Source: Bradyrhizobium tropiciagri (GTDB lineage Bacteria; Pseudomonadota; Alphaproteobacteria; Rhizobiales; Xanthobacteraceae). Taken from it: a DNA stretch of 39,602 nt. This document shows positions 25,613-33,508 of this stretch, one piece after another. Below the pieces are notes generated by a model. It did not search any database. It was not told where the DNA came from and saw only the letters and a list, made by a program, of their open reading frames with translations. The stretch's first letter is position 1. Each line of letters opens with the position of its first letter. The stretch spans positions 1-39,602 of the forward strand of contig NZ_LFLZ01000079.1 in NCBI RefSeq assembly GCF_001189845.1, read 5' to 3'. Made by a program: the position numbers and the translations under genes.

Positions 25613-26554
25613 ATGTTGAGCCGAGCCCTCAGTCTGGCGACGGTGGCGCTTCTGATTGGCCTGTCGGCCGGATCGGCGCGTGCACAAAACCTCGAGGCCG
25701 GCAAGAGCCCCTCCCAGATTTTCGGGAGCACCTGTACGGCCTGCCACAAGAGCCCGCGCGGCCTCCTGAAGACGGTGCCGGCCGGTTCGCTGCCGGGCTT
25801 TCTGCGCCAGCATTACACGACGTCGAGCGACATGGCCGGCGTGCTGTCGTCCTATCTGATTTCGAACGGCGCCAGCGATCCGCGCTACCAGGCCAAGGAT
25901 CAGCCCAAGGGCTCCAAGCAGGGCGCGAGGGATGGCCGCCAGGAGGCGAACCAGTCTCCGGACCAGCCGGCCGAGCGTCCGTCTCGCCGGCAGCACCAGA
26001 GTGCAGCGCCGCAGGAAGGGGCCAAGGAAGGGGCGAAGCCCGACGCCGATGGCTTGAATCCCGAAGGACGTCCCGCTCACCGCGGCAAGCGCATGGCGCG
26101 CCCGAGCGAGACGCCGGAGGGAGCCAAGCCGGACGACGGCCAGACCCCGCAAGCTGCCGGCGAGGGCAGGCCGTCGCGGCAGAAGCACGGCCGTCGCGGC
26201 AAGCCGGTCGAGGAGCCGAAGTCCGAGGAAACGCCGAAGGGCGAGTCCGCAGGCGACGAGCCCAAGGCCCAGACGGCCGTGAAGCACGAAGACAAGGGCG
26301 AGGCTGAGAAGCCGGCGGCGAAGCCCGCAAGTCAGCCCGACGCGGCCAAGCTCGATGCGCCGAAGAGCAGCGAGCCTGCTGTGCGTAACGACCCGGTTCC
26401 GCAGGTCACTCCTGCGCCCGCCGCGCCCGAGCCCGCCGCTGCGGCATCTCCCACACCGGCGCCCGCCGCGCCGGTGACCGCGGCCGCACCCCCGCCACCT
26501 CCGCCTCCGACGACGTCAGGCTCCGGGACGCCGGAAGCGCCAAGCTCGAAGTAA
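25613..26554 (+). CDS. Monohaem cytochrome c domain protein with long disordered tail
   Basis: A 313-residue exported protein. The signal peptide (residues 1-24, ending SARA) is followed by a short domain with a haem-attachment motif CTACH (C41, C44, H45) in IFGSTCTACHKSPRG. A candidate axial Met lies in SSDMAGVLSSYLISNG (M74). This resembles a very small class I cytochrome c. From about residue 90 to the end (220 residues) the sequence is dominated by Lys, Glu, Pro, Ala, Gly and Gln, ending with a run of eight prolines. It should be disordered and may span peptidoglycan or act as a flexible tether. The redox partner is unknown. It is divergent from the cfa-like gene. Confidence 0.75.
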   Translation: MLSRALSLATVALLIGLSAGSARAQNLEAGKSPSQIFGSTCTACHKSPRGLLKTVPAGSLPGFLRQHYTTSSDMAGVLSSYLISNGASDPRYQAKDQPKGSKQGARDGRQEANQSPDQPAERPSRRQHQSAAPQEGAKEGAKPDADGLNPEGRPAHRGKRMARPSETPEGAKPDDGQTPQAAGEGRPSRQKHGRRGKPVEEPKSEETPKGESAGDEPKAQTAVKHEDKGEAEKPAAKPASQPDAAKLDAPKSSEPAVRNDPVPQVTPAPAAPEPAAAASPTPAPAAPVTAAAPPPPPPPTTSGSGTPEAPSSK

Positions 26555-26601
26555 CTGCCGACGCCGGGCCTGTTTGGTCCGGCGTATTCATTTGACTGCC
26601 A

Positions 26602-26618
26602 CTAGAGTAAAACTCTAG
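26602..26618. promoter_or_regulatory. Palindromic operator candidate for the TetR regulator
   Basis: CTAGAGT-AAA-ACTCTAG is a perfect inverted repeat with seven-base arms and a three-base spacer. It sits 47 bases before the GTG start of the TetR gene. TetR-family regulators usually bind such palindromes upstream of their own operon, so autorepression is the likely role. Confidence 0.6.
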
Positions 26619-26664
26619 AGTGTTGATCTAGCCAGAAAGGCCAGGGATACGTCGAGGAGACGCA

Positions 26665-27270
26665 GTGAGCACGGCGCGCGAAGATCTGCTGGCGGCGGGA
26701 CTGGCGGTGTTCGACCGCGACGGTTTCGAGGGCGCGACGGTGGCCGAGATCCGCTCCCGCGCCCGCGCGTCCAACGGCAGCTTCTTCCACTTCTTCACCT
26801 CGAAGAAGGAGCTCGCCGGAACGTTGTTCCTGGAGATCCTGCAGGCCTATCACGCCGCGATCATCGCCGCGGTCGACGAGACCTGCGGCGCCAGCGAGGG
26901 CGTTGCGCGGCTGATCCACGCCCATCTCGATTGGGTCGTGACCTCCAGGCGCGAGGCGCGCTTCCTGTTCGAGATTTCACGCAGCGAGTGGAGCGCGGAG
27001 GTGCGCGGCGCGCAGCGCGCCGAGAATTCGCGGCTCACCGACGGCATCGAGCGCTGGCGCGCGCCACTGCTCGCGCGCGGCGATCTGCTGCCGATGAGCG
27101 CTGTGCTGTTCTTCAGCCAGATCATCGGGCCGGCGCAGATCTTCTGCCGCGCCTATCTGTCGGGCCGCCAAGGCGGCGATCCGCGCGAACAGGCCGAGAC
27201 GCTGATCGCCTGCGCGATCCGCGCGGTGGTGGCGCCGGGTGCGCCGGAGCGAACAGGAGGGACGTCATGA
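26665..27270 (+). CDS. TetR/AcrR family transcriptional regulator
   Basis: A 201-residue DNA-binding repressor. The N-terminal helix-turn-helix domain (about residues 2-48) reads AREDLLAAGLAVFDRDGFEG, ATVAEIRSRARASNGSFFHF, then FTSKKELAGTLFLEIL, the standard TetR_N pattern. The C-terminal ligand domain is all-helical and contains ARFLFEISRSEWS. The start is GTG 26665, with a GAGGAGA site upstream. The stop overlaps the ATG of the thioesterase gene (ATGA at 27267-27270), so the two are translationally coupled. The inducer is probably an acyl-CoA or related compound given its partner; this is inference. Confidence 0.92.
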   Translation: MSTAREDLLAAGLAVFDRDGFEGATVAEIRSRARASNGSFFHFFTSKKELAGTLFLEILQAYHAAIIAAVDETCGASEGVARLIHAHLDWVVTSRREARFLFEISRSEWSAEVRGAQRAENSRLTDGIERWRAPLLARGDLLPMSAVLFFSQIIGPAQIFCRAYLSGRQGGDPREQAETLIACAIRAVVAPGAPERTGGTS

Positions 27271-27728
27271 ACGAGACCGATCCGGATTTTGCGCCGATCG
27301 AAACGCGGATACGCGACAATGTCGGCCGTCAGGGTTTCATGGGTCTTGTCGGTGCTGAAGTGGCCGAGCTGTCGCGCGGAACATGCACGCTCGCGGTCGA
27401 TCGCCGGCCGGAACTGCTGCAGCAGCACGGCCTGTTTCACGGCGGGGTGACGGCATTCCTGGTCGACAACGCCACCACGATTGCAGCGGCGACGTCGCGC
27501 GGCCAGCCGGCTCTGACGGCCGAGTACAAGCTGAATCTGCTGTCGCCGGCGTCTGGCGATCGGCTGATCTGCCGGGCGCGCGTGATCAAGCCCGGACGTC
27601 AGGTCGCGGTCGTTGCAGCCGACGTGTTCTGCATCATCGACGGCAAGGAGAAGCACACGGCGACTGCCCTGGCATCGATCGCGATGTTCGACGATCACGC
27701 GGCGGCACGAATCCAAAGCCCGGCCTGA
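27267..27728 (+). CDS. PaaI family hotdog-fold thioesterase
   Basis: A 153-residue acyl-CoA thioesterase of the hotdog fold. The key motif is QQHGLFHGGVTAFLVDNATT, with the HG...HGG signature and the catalytic Asp on the central helix. It is followed by the strand pairs LTAEYKLNLLSPASGDRLIC and RQVAVVAADVFCIIDGKEK. PaaI-type enzymes hydrolyse aryl or medium-chain acyl-CoA esters and often clear dead-end CoA thioesters in degradation pathways. It overlaps the TetR gene by four bases and is presumably under that repressor. Its stop codon lies inside the left arm of a shared terminator hairpin. Confidence 0.92.
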   Translation: MNETDPDFAPIETRIRDNVGRQGFMGLVGAEVAELSRGTCTLAVDRRPELLQQHGLFHGGVTAFLVDNATTIAAATSRGQPALTAEYKLNLLSPASGDRLICRARVIKPGRQVAVVAADVFCIIDGKEKHTATALASIAMFDDHAAARIQSPA

Positions 27729-27742
27729 TCGAGGCCGGGCTT
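27716..27742. terminator. Bidirectional terminator between the thioesterase and rplI
   Basis: Eleven-base arms AAGCCCGGCCT (27716-27726) and AGGCCGGGCTT (27732-27742) pair perfectly around GATCG. The flanks end in AA/TT and the two genes converge here, so the hairpin can stop transcription from both sides. It overlaps the thioesterase stop codon (27726-27728). Confidence 0.8.
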
Positions 27743-27768
27743 CAGTCGGTAAGGCGATGGAGAGAAGC

Positions 27769-28371
27769 TTACTTCTCTTCGGCGGCCGGAGCCGGCGCAG
27801 CTTCGTCGTCGTGCTGGGCTTCCGGATCGAAGAATTCGCCGGCGGCGGCGAGCGCTTCGGCAGCAGCGTCCTGGTCTTCCTGGCGGGTCGAGATGTCCTC
27901 GCCGCGCTTGATGCGCTCGGCCTCTTCGGCGGAGCGGGCGACCGTCACGGTGACGCTGGTCTCGACCTCGGGGTGAACGGCGATCGTCACCTTCTGCGCG
28001 CCGATCACCTTGATCGGCGAGTCGAGCCAGACCTGCGGACGGGCCACGGTCACGCCGTCGGCGGCGAGCGCAGCGACGATGTCGCGCACCGTGACCGAGC
28101 CGAACAGCTGGCCGGACTCGGAGGCCTGGCGGATGATGATGATGTCGCGGCCGTCGATCTTCTCGGCGACCACGCTGGCTTCACCCTTGGCCTTGATGTT
28201 GTTGGCCTCGAGCTCGGCCTTCATGCCGTCATACTTGGCGCGGTTCGCCTCGGTCGCGCGCAGCGCCTTGCCGCGCTTCAGCAGGAAATTGCGGGCGAAC
28301 CCGTCCTTGACGCGCACGACTTCGCCCATCTGGCCAAGCTTGGCGACGCGTTCGAGCAGAATGACTTCCAT
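27769..28371 (-). CDS. rplI: 50S ribosomal protein L9
   Basis: L9 binds 23S rRNA near the L1 stalk and helps keep the reading frame. The 200-residue protein starts MEVILLERVAKLGQMGEVVR, with VKDGFARNFLLKRGKALRAT, the conserved N-terminal RNA-binding domain, then the long connecting helix and the C-terminal domain (FGSVTVRDIVAALAADGVTV). About 50 residues at the end, acidic and Ala-rich (DDEAAPAPAAEEK), extend beyond the 149 residues of the E. coli protein, as is usual in this group. An AAGGAG site precedes the ATG at 28371. Last gene of the rpsF-rpsR-DUF2232-rplI operon. Confidence 0.97.
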   Translation of the reverse strand: MEVILLERVAKLGQMGEVVRVKDGFARNFLLKRGKALRATEANRAKYDGMKAELEANNIKAKGEASVVAEKIDGRDIIIIRQASESGQLFGSVTVRDIVAALAADGVTVARPQVWLDSPIKVIGAQKVTIAVHPEVETSVTVTVARSAEEAERIKRGEDISTRQEDQDAAAEALAAAGEFFDPEAQHDDEAAPAPAAEEK

Positions 28372-28422
28372 TTTCGTTCTCCTTTAGATGCAAAGTACGG
28401 GTTTAAGTGGTTGGTTCGAAGC

Positions 28423-29391
28423 TCAGGCCGCGGGCAACGGCGGCGGTCTAGTTTGCAGGTAGCGCTGGCGCAGTCCGAACACGGCGTCGGCGATGCCGAG
28501 GGCGAAGATGGCCACGATCGGCCAGCCGAACATGACGACGACGGCGTAGATGCCGCCGAGCCAGAAGCCCCGGCTGTTGAGCGACAGTGTCAGCGTGTGC
28601 AGGACCGCGAAGCCGACCAGCGCATAGCCGATCACGAGCGCCGTGGTGATGATCTGGGCGAGCAGCGCAAGCATGCCGCCGACGAAGCTGAGCGCCGCCG
28701 CCACCAGCAGCGCGACCAGCGTCATGGCGGGCAGCGCGGTGCTGCGCAGCTCGGGCCAGGGTCGGTTGAGCCGCCCGGAGGTCTGCGTGATCTTGCCGGC
28801 CAGCCACAAATTGAGCGTCAGCGTGACCATCGAGAGGATCGTTGCGGCCAGCGGCGCGAGGATCACCAGCATCTCGACCAGCCGTTCGATCTCACCGCTG
28901 GCTTGTCCGTCGCCGGTGCTGAGCACCTTCAGCAGGCCGCGGCGCAAAGCGCCGGCGATGGTATCGCTATCCGAGCCGAGCGTGAGCAGCGTCGCGGTCG
29001 TGGTGATCACGGCAAAAGCCGCGATCCAGAGCAGGATACGGCCGACCGGATACCATTCGAGCACAGGCGGTTGCTGGGTGGCGTCATCGCCGGCTGCGCC
29101 CTCGACCGGCCGTCCGAGCAGCGCGAGGTGGCCGAGCCACCAGCCGGGCAGGGCGACCATCATGGCAAACGCGATGCAGTAGGGAAGTCCGAAGATCACG
29201 CCGAGTGCGGACGCCGCGCCGATCCCGCCAATTGCGGCGGCGAGCGGGCCCCAGCCGAGCGCCGTGACCATCACGGGCAGGGGTGCCAGATAGAACAGCA
29301 CCATCGAGATCGCCGCGCCCGAAGTGATCGAGGCGAACATCAGCGCCGACGCGACGCCGGCTGCGAGTGCAACAGTGAATATTCCGATCAT
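28423..29391 (-). CDS. DUF2232 family membrane protein
   Basis: A 322-residue polytopic inner-membrane protein of the DUF2232 type, whose role is unknown. About eight hydrophobic segments are visible, starting MIGIFTVALAAGVASALMFA, with a short polar loop near residue 100 (VEGAAGDDATQQPPVLEWYP) and a Pro-rich end. The start at 29391 is chosen because it opens at the first membrane helix; the longer frame to 29517 adds Arg/Pro-rich residues that overlap the rpsR end. It lies between rpsR and rplI, an arrangement I associate with alphaproteobacteria, which suggests a link to growth or ribosome supply. That link is unproven. Confidence 0.85.
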   Translation of the reverse strand: MIGIFTVALAAGVASALMFASITSGAAISMVLFYLAPLPVMVTALGWGPLAAAIGGIGAASALGVIFGLPYCIAFAMMVALPGWWLGHLALLGRPVEGAAGDDATQQPPVLEWYPVGRILLWIAAFAVITTTATLLTLGSDSDTIAGALRRGLLKVLSTGDGQASGEIERLVEMLVILAPLAATILSMVTLTLNLWLAGKITQTSGRLNRPWPELRSTALPAMTLVALLVAAALSFVGGMLALLAQIITTALVIGYALVGFAVLHTLTLSLNSRGFWLGGIYAVVVMFGWPIVAIFALGIADAVFGLRQRYLQTRPPPLPAA

Positions 29392-29517
29392 CAGCTGTCC
29401 CGCCCCCTTTGAGCGGTTAGGGGTCCTGCTTCGAGAACCCCAACCATCGGCGACCGGACGACCCGGAAGCCTTATGAGAAGAAGCGGCCGGCGGCACATG
29501 CCGCCGGCCGTCGTCAA

Positions 29518-29757
29518 TTAGCGAATGACGTAAGGCAGCAGGCCGAGGAAGCGCGCGCGCTTGATGGCGCGGGCGAGCTCACGCTGCTTCTTGGCGGACA
29601 CGGCCGTGATGCGGCTCGGCACGATCTTGCCGCGCTCGGAGACGTAACGCATCAGCAGCTTGGAATCCTTGTAGTCGATCTTCGGCGCATTCGCGCCCGT
29701 GAACGGGCAGGACTTGCGACGACGGAAAAACGGACGGCGGGCACCAGCATCAGCCAT
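29518..29757 (-). CDS. rpsR: 30S ribosomal protein S18
   Basis: S18 pairs with S6 on the platform of the small subunit. The 79-residue protein has the basic start RRPFFRRRKSCPFTG, followed by IDYKDSKLLMRYVSERGKIV and the conserved C-terminal half with PSRITAVSAKKQRELARAIK and RARFLGLLPYVIR. The length is typical. It starts six bases after the rpsF stop, and the pair is the usual S6-S18 co-expression unit. Confidence 0.98.
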   Translation of the reverse strand: MADAGARRPFFRRRKSCPFTGANAPKIDYKDSKLLMRYVSERGKIVPSRITAVSAKKQRELARAIKRARFLGLLPYVIR

Positions 29758-29763
29758 GATTCA

Positions 29764-30234
29764 TTACTCCTCGGTCGCAGCTTCTTCGTCGCGCGGACGG
29801 CGCGGACCACGGTCGCCACGGAAACCACCACCCTCGCGGTCGCCACGGAAGCCGCCGCCTTCGCGGTCGCCACGGAAGCCACCACCACGGTCATCGCGCT
29901 CGCGATCACGGTCGGCCTTGCGCATCATCGCGGACGGGCCTTCCTCGTGCTCTTCGACGCGCACGGTGAGGTAACGGATGACGTCTTCGTTGATCCGCTC
30001 CTGGCGCTCGATCTCGGTGACGACAGCCGACGGAGCGTCGATGTTCATCAGCACGAAATGCGCCTTGCGGTTCTTGTTCATGCGGTAGGTGAGGGAGCGC
30101 ACGCCCCAGCTCTCGGTCTTGGTGACCTTGCCGCCGCCCTGTTCGACGATGCCCGTCATCTGGGCCGTCAGTTCATCCACCTGCTGGGTGCTCGCATCCT
30201 GACGCGCGAGAAAAACATGCTCATAAAGAGGCAT
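29764..30234 (-). CDS. rpsF: 30S ribosomal protein S6 with Gly/Arg-rich repeat tail
   Basis: A 156-residue S6. The core (residues 1-95) starts MPLYEHVFLARQDASTQQVD and contains WGVRSLTYRMNKNRKAHFVL and EINEDVIRYLTVR-like segments (NEDVIRYLTVRVEEHEEGPS). The tail (about 108-156) is made of three GGGFRGDRE units and an acidic end (RRPRDEEAATEE). E. coli S6 also has a variable C-terminus that is glutamylated; the tail here is of another kind. The start at 30234 is chosen by the conserved MPLYEH beginning and the AAAGGA site; the frame stays open upstream without meaning. First gene of the operon. Confidence 0.97.
   Translation of the reverse strand: MPLYEHVFLARQDASTQQVDELTAQMTGIVEQGGGKVTKTESWGVRSLTYRMNKNRKAHFVLMNIDAPSAVVTEIERQERINEDVIRYLTVRVEEHEEGPSAMMRKADRDRERDDRGGGFRGDREGGGFRGDREGGGFRGDRGPRRPRDEEAATEE
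29810..29890. repeat. Three tandem 27-base repeats inside rpsF
   Basis: Units at 29810-29836, 29837-29863 and 29864-29890 begin CGGTCGCCACGGAA and differ at a few third positions. They encode the GGGFRGDRE units of the S6 tail. The copy number could vary between strains by slippage. Confidence 0.85.
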
Positions 30235-30421
30235 GGTTGTCCTTTCCTGTGTTGGCGCGGTTTCCGGCGACAAGCCCTTCGAGACCTTCGGAAAGGACTC
30301 GAGCTGCTCAGAAGGCGGGAGCACGGGACGACGGGCCGACTGGCCCTGCCACATCAAAATCAACGGGTGAGTTTGCTGAGACCGTCCGTTCAGCTCCCGG
30401 CCGGAGCCCACGAATGGCGCG

Positions 30422-30449
30422 CTTATACGGATTTTGGCCGCGAAAGCAA
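30422..30449 (-). promoter_or_regulatory. Candidate sigma-70 promoter of the rpsF operon
   Basis: On the minus strand, TTGCTT (30449-30444) and TATAAG (30427-30422) are separated by 16 bases, a good housekeeping promoter pair in an otherwise GC-rich region. The leader to the rpsF ATG would be about 180 bases, room for a regulatory structure. I could not identify a definite S6:S18-binding motif in it. Together with the palindrome at 30536 this accounts for the gap 30235-30573. Confidence 0.45.
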
Positions 30450-30535
30450 GGGTTCGTGGCGTCCGGATTTGCGGGGAGGTCGTAGCCCTCCAGGCCATCA
30501 GGTGCAACCTTGCCCGGTTCCCTGTTGATTTCTTT

Positions 30536-30554
30536 GTTTGTATGTCATACAAAC
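30536..30554. promoter_or_regulatory. 19-bp palindromic operator candidate for the TetR regulator
   Basis: GTTTGTATG-T-CATACAAAC is a perfect palindrome with nine-base arms and a single central base. It lies 20 bases before the ATG of the TetR gene, overlapping where a promoter or transcript start would be. Size and position match a TetR self-operator controlling both the regulator and the coupled desaturase gene. Role is inferred. Confidence 0.7.
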
Positions 30555-30573
30555 TTCCTCGGGAGGATGATTG

Positions 30574-31290
30574 ATGGGTTCGGAGACCGCCAGCGGCATG
30601 TCTGCGTCCGATCCGAAGCACGCGGTCCGCGCGACGCGGTCGGCGGGGCGCAAGATGCGTTCGCTGCTGCTCGATGCCGCCAGCCGCCTGTTCAAGGAGC
30701 GGGGGCTCTCGGGCACGTCGATCTCCGATATCGCCGCCGCGGCAGACGCCTTTCCAAGCCAGATCACCTATTACTTCCGCACCAAGGAAGCGCTGTTCGT
30801 CGAAGCCGCCAGCCGCGACATGCTTTACCTCGCGCGCGCGACCGAGCAGGCCGCCCTGACGGCGCGCACGCCGCGCGAATACACCCACGCTTTGGCCGAG
30901 ACCGTGACCGCGACCGACACGGTCGCCTTCTTCGCCGAGGCCCTGACCCTAACGCGGCGCCGGCAGGATCTCGCGCCCTTGGTCGAGCGCACCATCGAGC
31001 GCCTGCACAGCGAAGGCGCACGCGCCTATGCGGGCCAGGTCGAACGGCATGGCTGGCGCTCGCTGCGCGCGCCGGAAGAGAGCTCGCGACGGTTCTGGGC
31101 GATTGCGATCGGCGTGATCGTCGAAGGTTTTGCGATGGGCCGCGGCTCCAAGGAGATGTGCCGCGAATTGCTCCGCGCACTCGGCGAGCAGGCAACCGCA
31201 ACATCGAGTTCGACCAATGATGCGACGCGGCTGCGCCTGGTCGGCGATCGCGACACTGCACCCTCAACGGACGGGGAGACAAGCTCATGA
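30574..31290 (+). CDS. TetR/AcrR family regulator paired with a desaturase
   Basis: A 238-residue TetR-type repressor. After a 28-residue polar leader comes the helix-turn-helix domain, MRSLLLDAASRLFKERGLSG then TSISDIAAAADAFPSQITYY and FRTKEALFVEAA. The C-terminal ligand-binding part is helical (TRTPREYTHALAETVT-like segment; RRRQDLAPLVERTIERLHSE). The ATG at 30574 has a GGGAGGA site seven bases upstream; TTG 30571 is one codon earlier and less likely. The stop overlaps the desaturase ATG (ATGA at 31287-31290). By analogy with DesT-type regulators it may sense acyl-CoA or fatty-acid composition; that is inference. Confidence 0.9.
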   Translation: MGSETASGMSASDPKHAVRATRSAGRKMRSLLLDAASRLFKERGLSGTSISDIAAAADAFPSQITYYFRTKEALFVEAASRDMLYLARATEQAALTARTPREYTHALAETVTATDTVAFFAEALTLTRRRQDLAPLVERTIERLHSEGARAYAGQVERHGWRSLRAPEESSRRFWAIAIGVIVEGFAMGRGSKEMCRELLRALGEQATATSSSTNDATRLRLVGDRDTAPSTDGETSS

Positions 31291-32312
31291 CCGCGCTGCG
31301 CATGCGAGCCCGCGATTTCCTCACCGAAGATGAACTGGTGGCGGTGCGGGAGCGCACGACCTGGAAAGGCGTCGCATTGATCGTGCACGCCTGGGCGCTG
31401 ATCCTGGGCGCGATCGCGCTGGTTGCGTGGTGGCCCAATCCGCTGACCTATCTGCTTGCGGTCGCGATCATCGGCTCGCGCCAGCTCGGCCTTGCGATCC
31501 TGATGCATGACGGCGCACACGGCTGCCTTTCAGCGGATGAGAAGACCAATCTCACGCTGAGCCAGTGGTTCTGCGCCTATCCGATCTTCGCCGAAACCCG
31601 CGGCTATCGCCGCTATCATCTGCAGCACCATGCGCGCACGCAGCAGGAGGACGATCCGGATCTCGTGCTGTCCGCGCCGTTCCCGATCACCAGGATGAGC
31701 TACCGCCGGAAGTTCTTCCGCGATATCACAGGACAGACCGGCTACCAGCAGCGCAAGGCGCAACTGCTCAACGCGATCGGGCCGAATGAGTGGCCGCTGT
31801 CGCAGCGCGCCGCAAACTTCTGGCAGAAGCTCGGGCCGCAATGCGTCACCAACGCGCTGCTGTTCGCGAGCCTTGCCGCCGCCGGCGTGTGGTGGGCCTA
31901 TCCGCTGCTGTGGCTTGTGCCGCTCTTGACCTGGATGATGGTGATCACGCGCATCCGCAACATCGCCGAGCATGCCGTGGTGCCCGATAGCTCCGATCCC
32001 CTGCGCAACACCCGCACCACCCGGGCCAATGTCTTCGAGCGGCTGTTCATCGCGCCGTACTACGTGAACTATCACCTCGAACATCATCTGCTGTTCTACG
32101 TGCCCTGCTACAACCTGCCGCGTGTCCACCGTATCCTGAGCGGAAGCCGCTATGCTGACCGGATGGAGGTGCAGCCGGGCTACGCCGCGGTGCTACGGCT
32201 GGCGACCGCCAGGCCCGCCCAAGAGGATCGCCCGGGGCAATTGGTCAACAGCGCCCGCCGGGCGAGGGCCGGCGCCAAGGTTAACGCCGACCAGAATGCC
32301 GGCGGATTCTAG
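31287..32312 (+). CDS. Membrane fatty acid desaturase
   Basis: A 341-residue membrane di-iron desaturase that introduces a double bond into acyl chains. The three histidine boxes are HDGAH (residues 74-78), HLQHH (111-115) and HLEHH (263-267), with an additional EHA at 228-230. Hydrophobic helix pairs lie at about 28-65 and 187-222. The last 35 residues are polar and Arg/Ala-rich, probably not part of the catalytic core. Regiospecificity and whether the substrate is phospholipid or acyl-CoA cannot be read. Translational overlap with the TetR gene makes a regulated two-gene operon. Confidence 0.92.
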   Translation: MTALRMRARDFLTEDELVAVRERTTWKGVALIVHAWALILGAIALVAWWPNPLTYLLAVAIIGSRQLGLAILMHDGAHGCLSADEKTNLTLSQWFCAYPIFAETRGYRRYHLQHHARTQQEDDPDLVLSAPFPITRMSYRRKFFRDITGQTGYQQRKAQLLNAIGPNEWPLSQRAANFWQKLGPQCVTNALLFASLAAAGVWWAYPLLWLVPLLTWMMVITRIRNIAEHAVVPDSSDPLRNTRTTRANVFERLFIAPYYVNYHLEHHLLFYVPCYNLPRVHRILSGSRYADRMEVQPGYAAVLRLATARPAQEDRPGQLVNSARRARAGAKVNADQNAGGF

Positions 32313-32536
32313 GGCCGGACCGGTTCGGCATCCCCAAGGGTTCCGCCCACGCGGCTTGACATCGCGCCCCCCAACGGTGTCTTACGGCCCGGTCTGAGGC
32401 CGGTTGCACCACTTGGTGCAGGAGATTGGCCCGGGCCCGCTGTGGCGCGTTTCGCGCAACGCGGATACCGTTTTCCCCTGCGGCAGGCGCATTGGCGCCT
32501 GCGCGGAGATCACGCTCAACAAGGTAGGGATCGCCG

Positions 32537-33490
32537 ATGACGGCAGCATTTACGTTTCCCGGGCAGGGCTCGCAGGCGGTTGGCATGGGCAAGGCGCTGG
32601 CCGACGCCTTTCCGGTCGCCAAGGCGGTGTTCGACGAGGTCGATTCTGCGCTCGGCGAGAAGCTGACCGCGATCATCTGGGATGGTCCGGGCGAGACGCT
32701 GCAGCTCACCCAAAATGCCCAGCCGGCCCTGATGGCGGTCTCGATCGCCACCTTGCGCGTGCTCGAGGGCGAAGCCGGCTTCTCGGTCGGCCGCAACGCG
32801 GCGTTCGTTGCCGGGCATTCGCTCGGCGAGTATTCGGCGCTCGCCGCCGCCGGCAGCCTGACCGTCAGCGACACCGCGCGGCTGCTGCGCACCCGCGGGC
32901 TTGCGATGCAGAAGGCGGTGCCGGTCGGCGCCGGTGCGATGGCCGCGCTGCTCGGTCTCGATTACGAGGCGGCGGTCGCGGTTGCCAATGAGGCGGCGCA
33001 GGGCCAGGTCTGCCAGGCCGCCAACGACAATGGCGGCGGTCAGGTGGTGGTCTCCGGCGACAAGGCGGCGGTCGATCGCGCGGTCGAGATCGCCAAGACC
33101 AAGGGCGCCAAGCGCGCCATGCTGCTGCCGGTGTCGGCGCCGTTCCACTGCAAGCTGATGCAGCCGGCGGCCGATGCGATGGCAGAGGCGCTGTCCGGCG
33201 TCACCATCAAGGCGCCCGCGGCGCCGCTGGTTTCCAACGTGCTGGCCTCCGCCATCACCGATCCCGACGAGATCCGCCGCCGCCTGGTCGAACAGGTCAC
33301 GGGCACCGTTCGCTGGCGCGAGTCGGTTGCCTATATGGCCGGGCAGGGCGTGACGCGGTTCTTCGAGATCGGCGCCGGCAAGGTGCTGAGCGGCCTCGTC
33401 AAGCGCATTGCGGATGGCGCGGTCGGCGTGTCCGTCGGCGGTCCGAACGATATTGCTGCGGCCAAGGATGCGCTGGCAGCGTCGGCCTAA
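32537..33490 (+). CDS. fabD: Malonyl-CoA:ACP transacylase
   Basis: FabD moves the malonyl group from CoA to acyl carrier protein, supplying extender units for fatty acid synthesis. The 317-residue protein has the start FTFPGQGSQAVGMGK, the nucleophile motif GHSLGEYSAL (S95), the conserved Arg region (LLRTRGLAMQ), and the active-site His in PVSAPFHCKLMQPA. The ending PNDIAAAKDALAASA is typical. It heads the fabD-fabG-acpP-fabF cluster with 18 bases to fabG. The 224-base region before it contains no gene that I can identify. Confidence 0.97.
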   Translation: MTAAFTFPGQGSQAVGMGKALADAFPVAKAVFDEVDSALGEKLTAIIWDGPGETLQLTQNAQPALMAVSIATLRVLEGEAGFSVGRNAAFVAGHSLGEYSALAAAGSLTVSDTARLLRTRGLAMQKAVPVGAGAMAALLGLDYEAAVAVANEAAQGQVCQAANDNGGGQVVVSGDKAAVDRAVEIAKTKGAKRAMLLPVSAPFHCKLMQPAADAMAEALSGVTIKAPAAPLVSNVLASAITDPDEIRRRLVEQVTGTVRWRESVAYMAGQGVTRFFEIGAGKVLSGLVKRIADGAVGVSVGGPNDIAAAKDALAASA

Positions 33491-33508
33491 AGCCGGGAGG
33501 GGAATTCG

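Noticed and set aside
27613..29412. A 599-codon plus-strand frame
   Set aside because: Antisense to rplI and the DUF2232 gene; composition is typical of a shadow frame.
29810..29890. Short regular repeats that could suggest a CRISPR-like array
   Set aside because: The units are contiguous 27-base coding repeats in rpsF with no spacers.
30235..30420. A possible S6:S18-binding leader in front of rpsF
   Set aside because: I could not identify the conserved bulge-and-stem structure with confidence.
30236..30888. An upstream extension of the rpsF frame
   Set aside because: S6 begins at MPLYEH with a good ribosome-binding site; the upstream residues have no domain character and overlap the promoter and operator.
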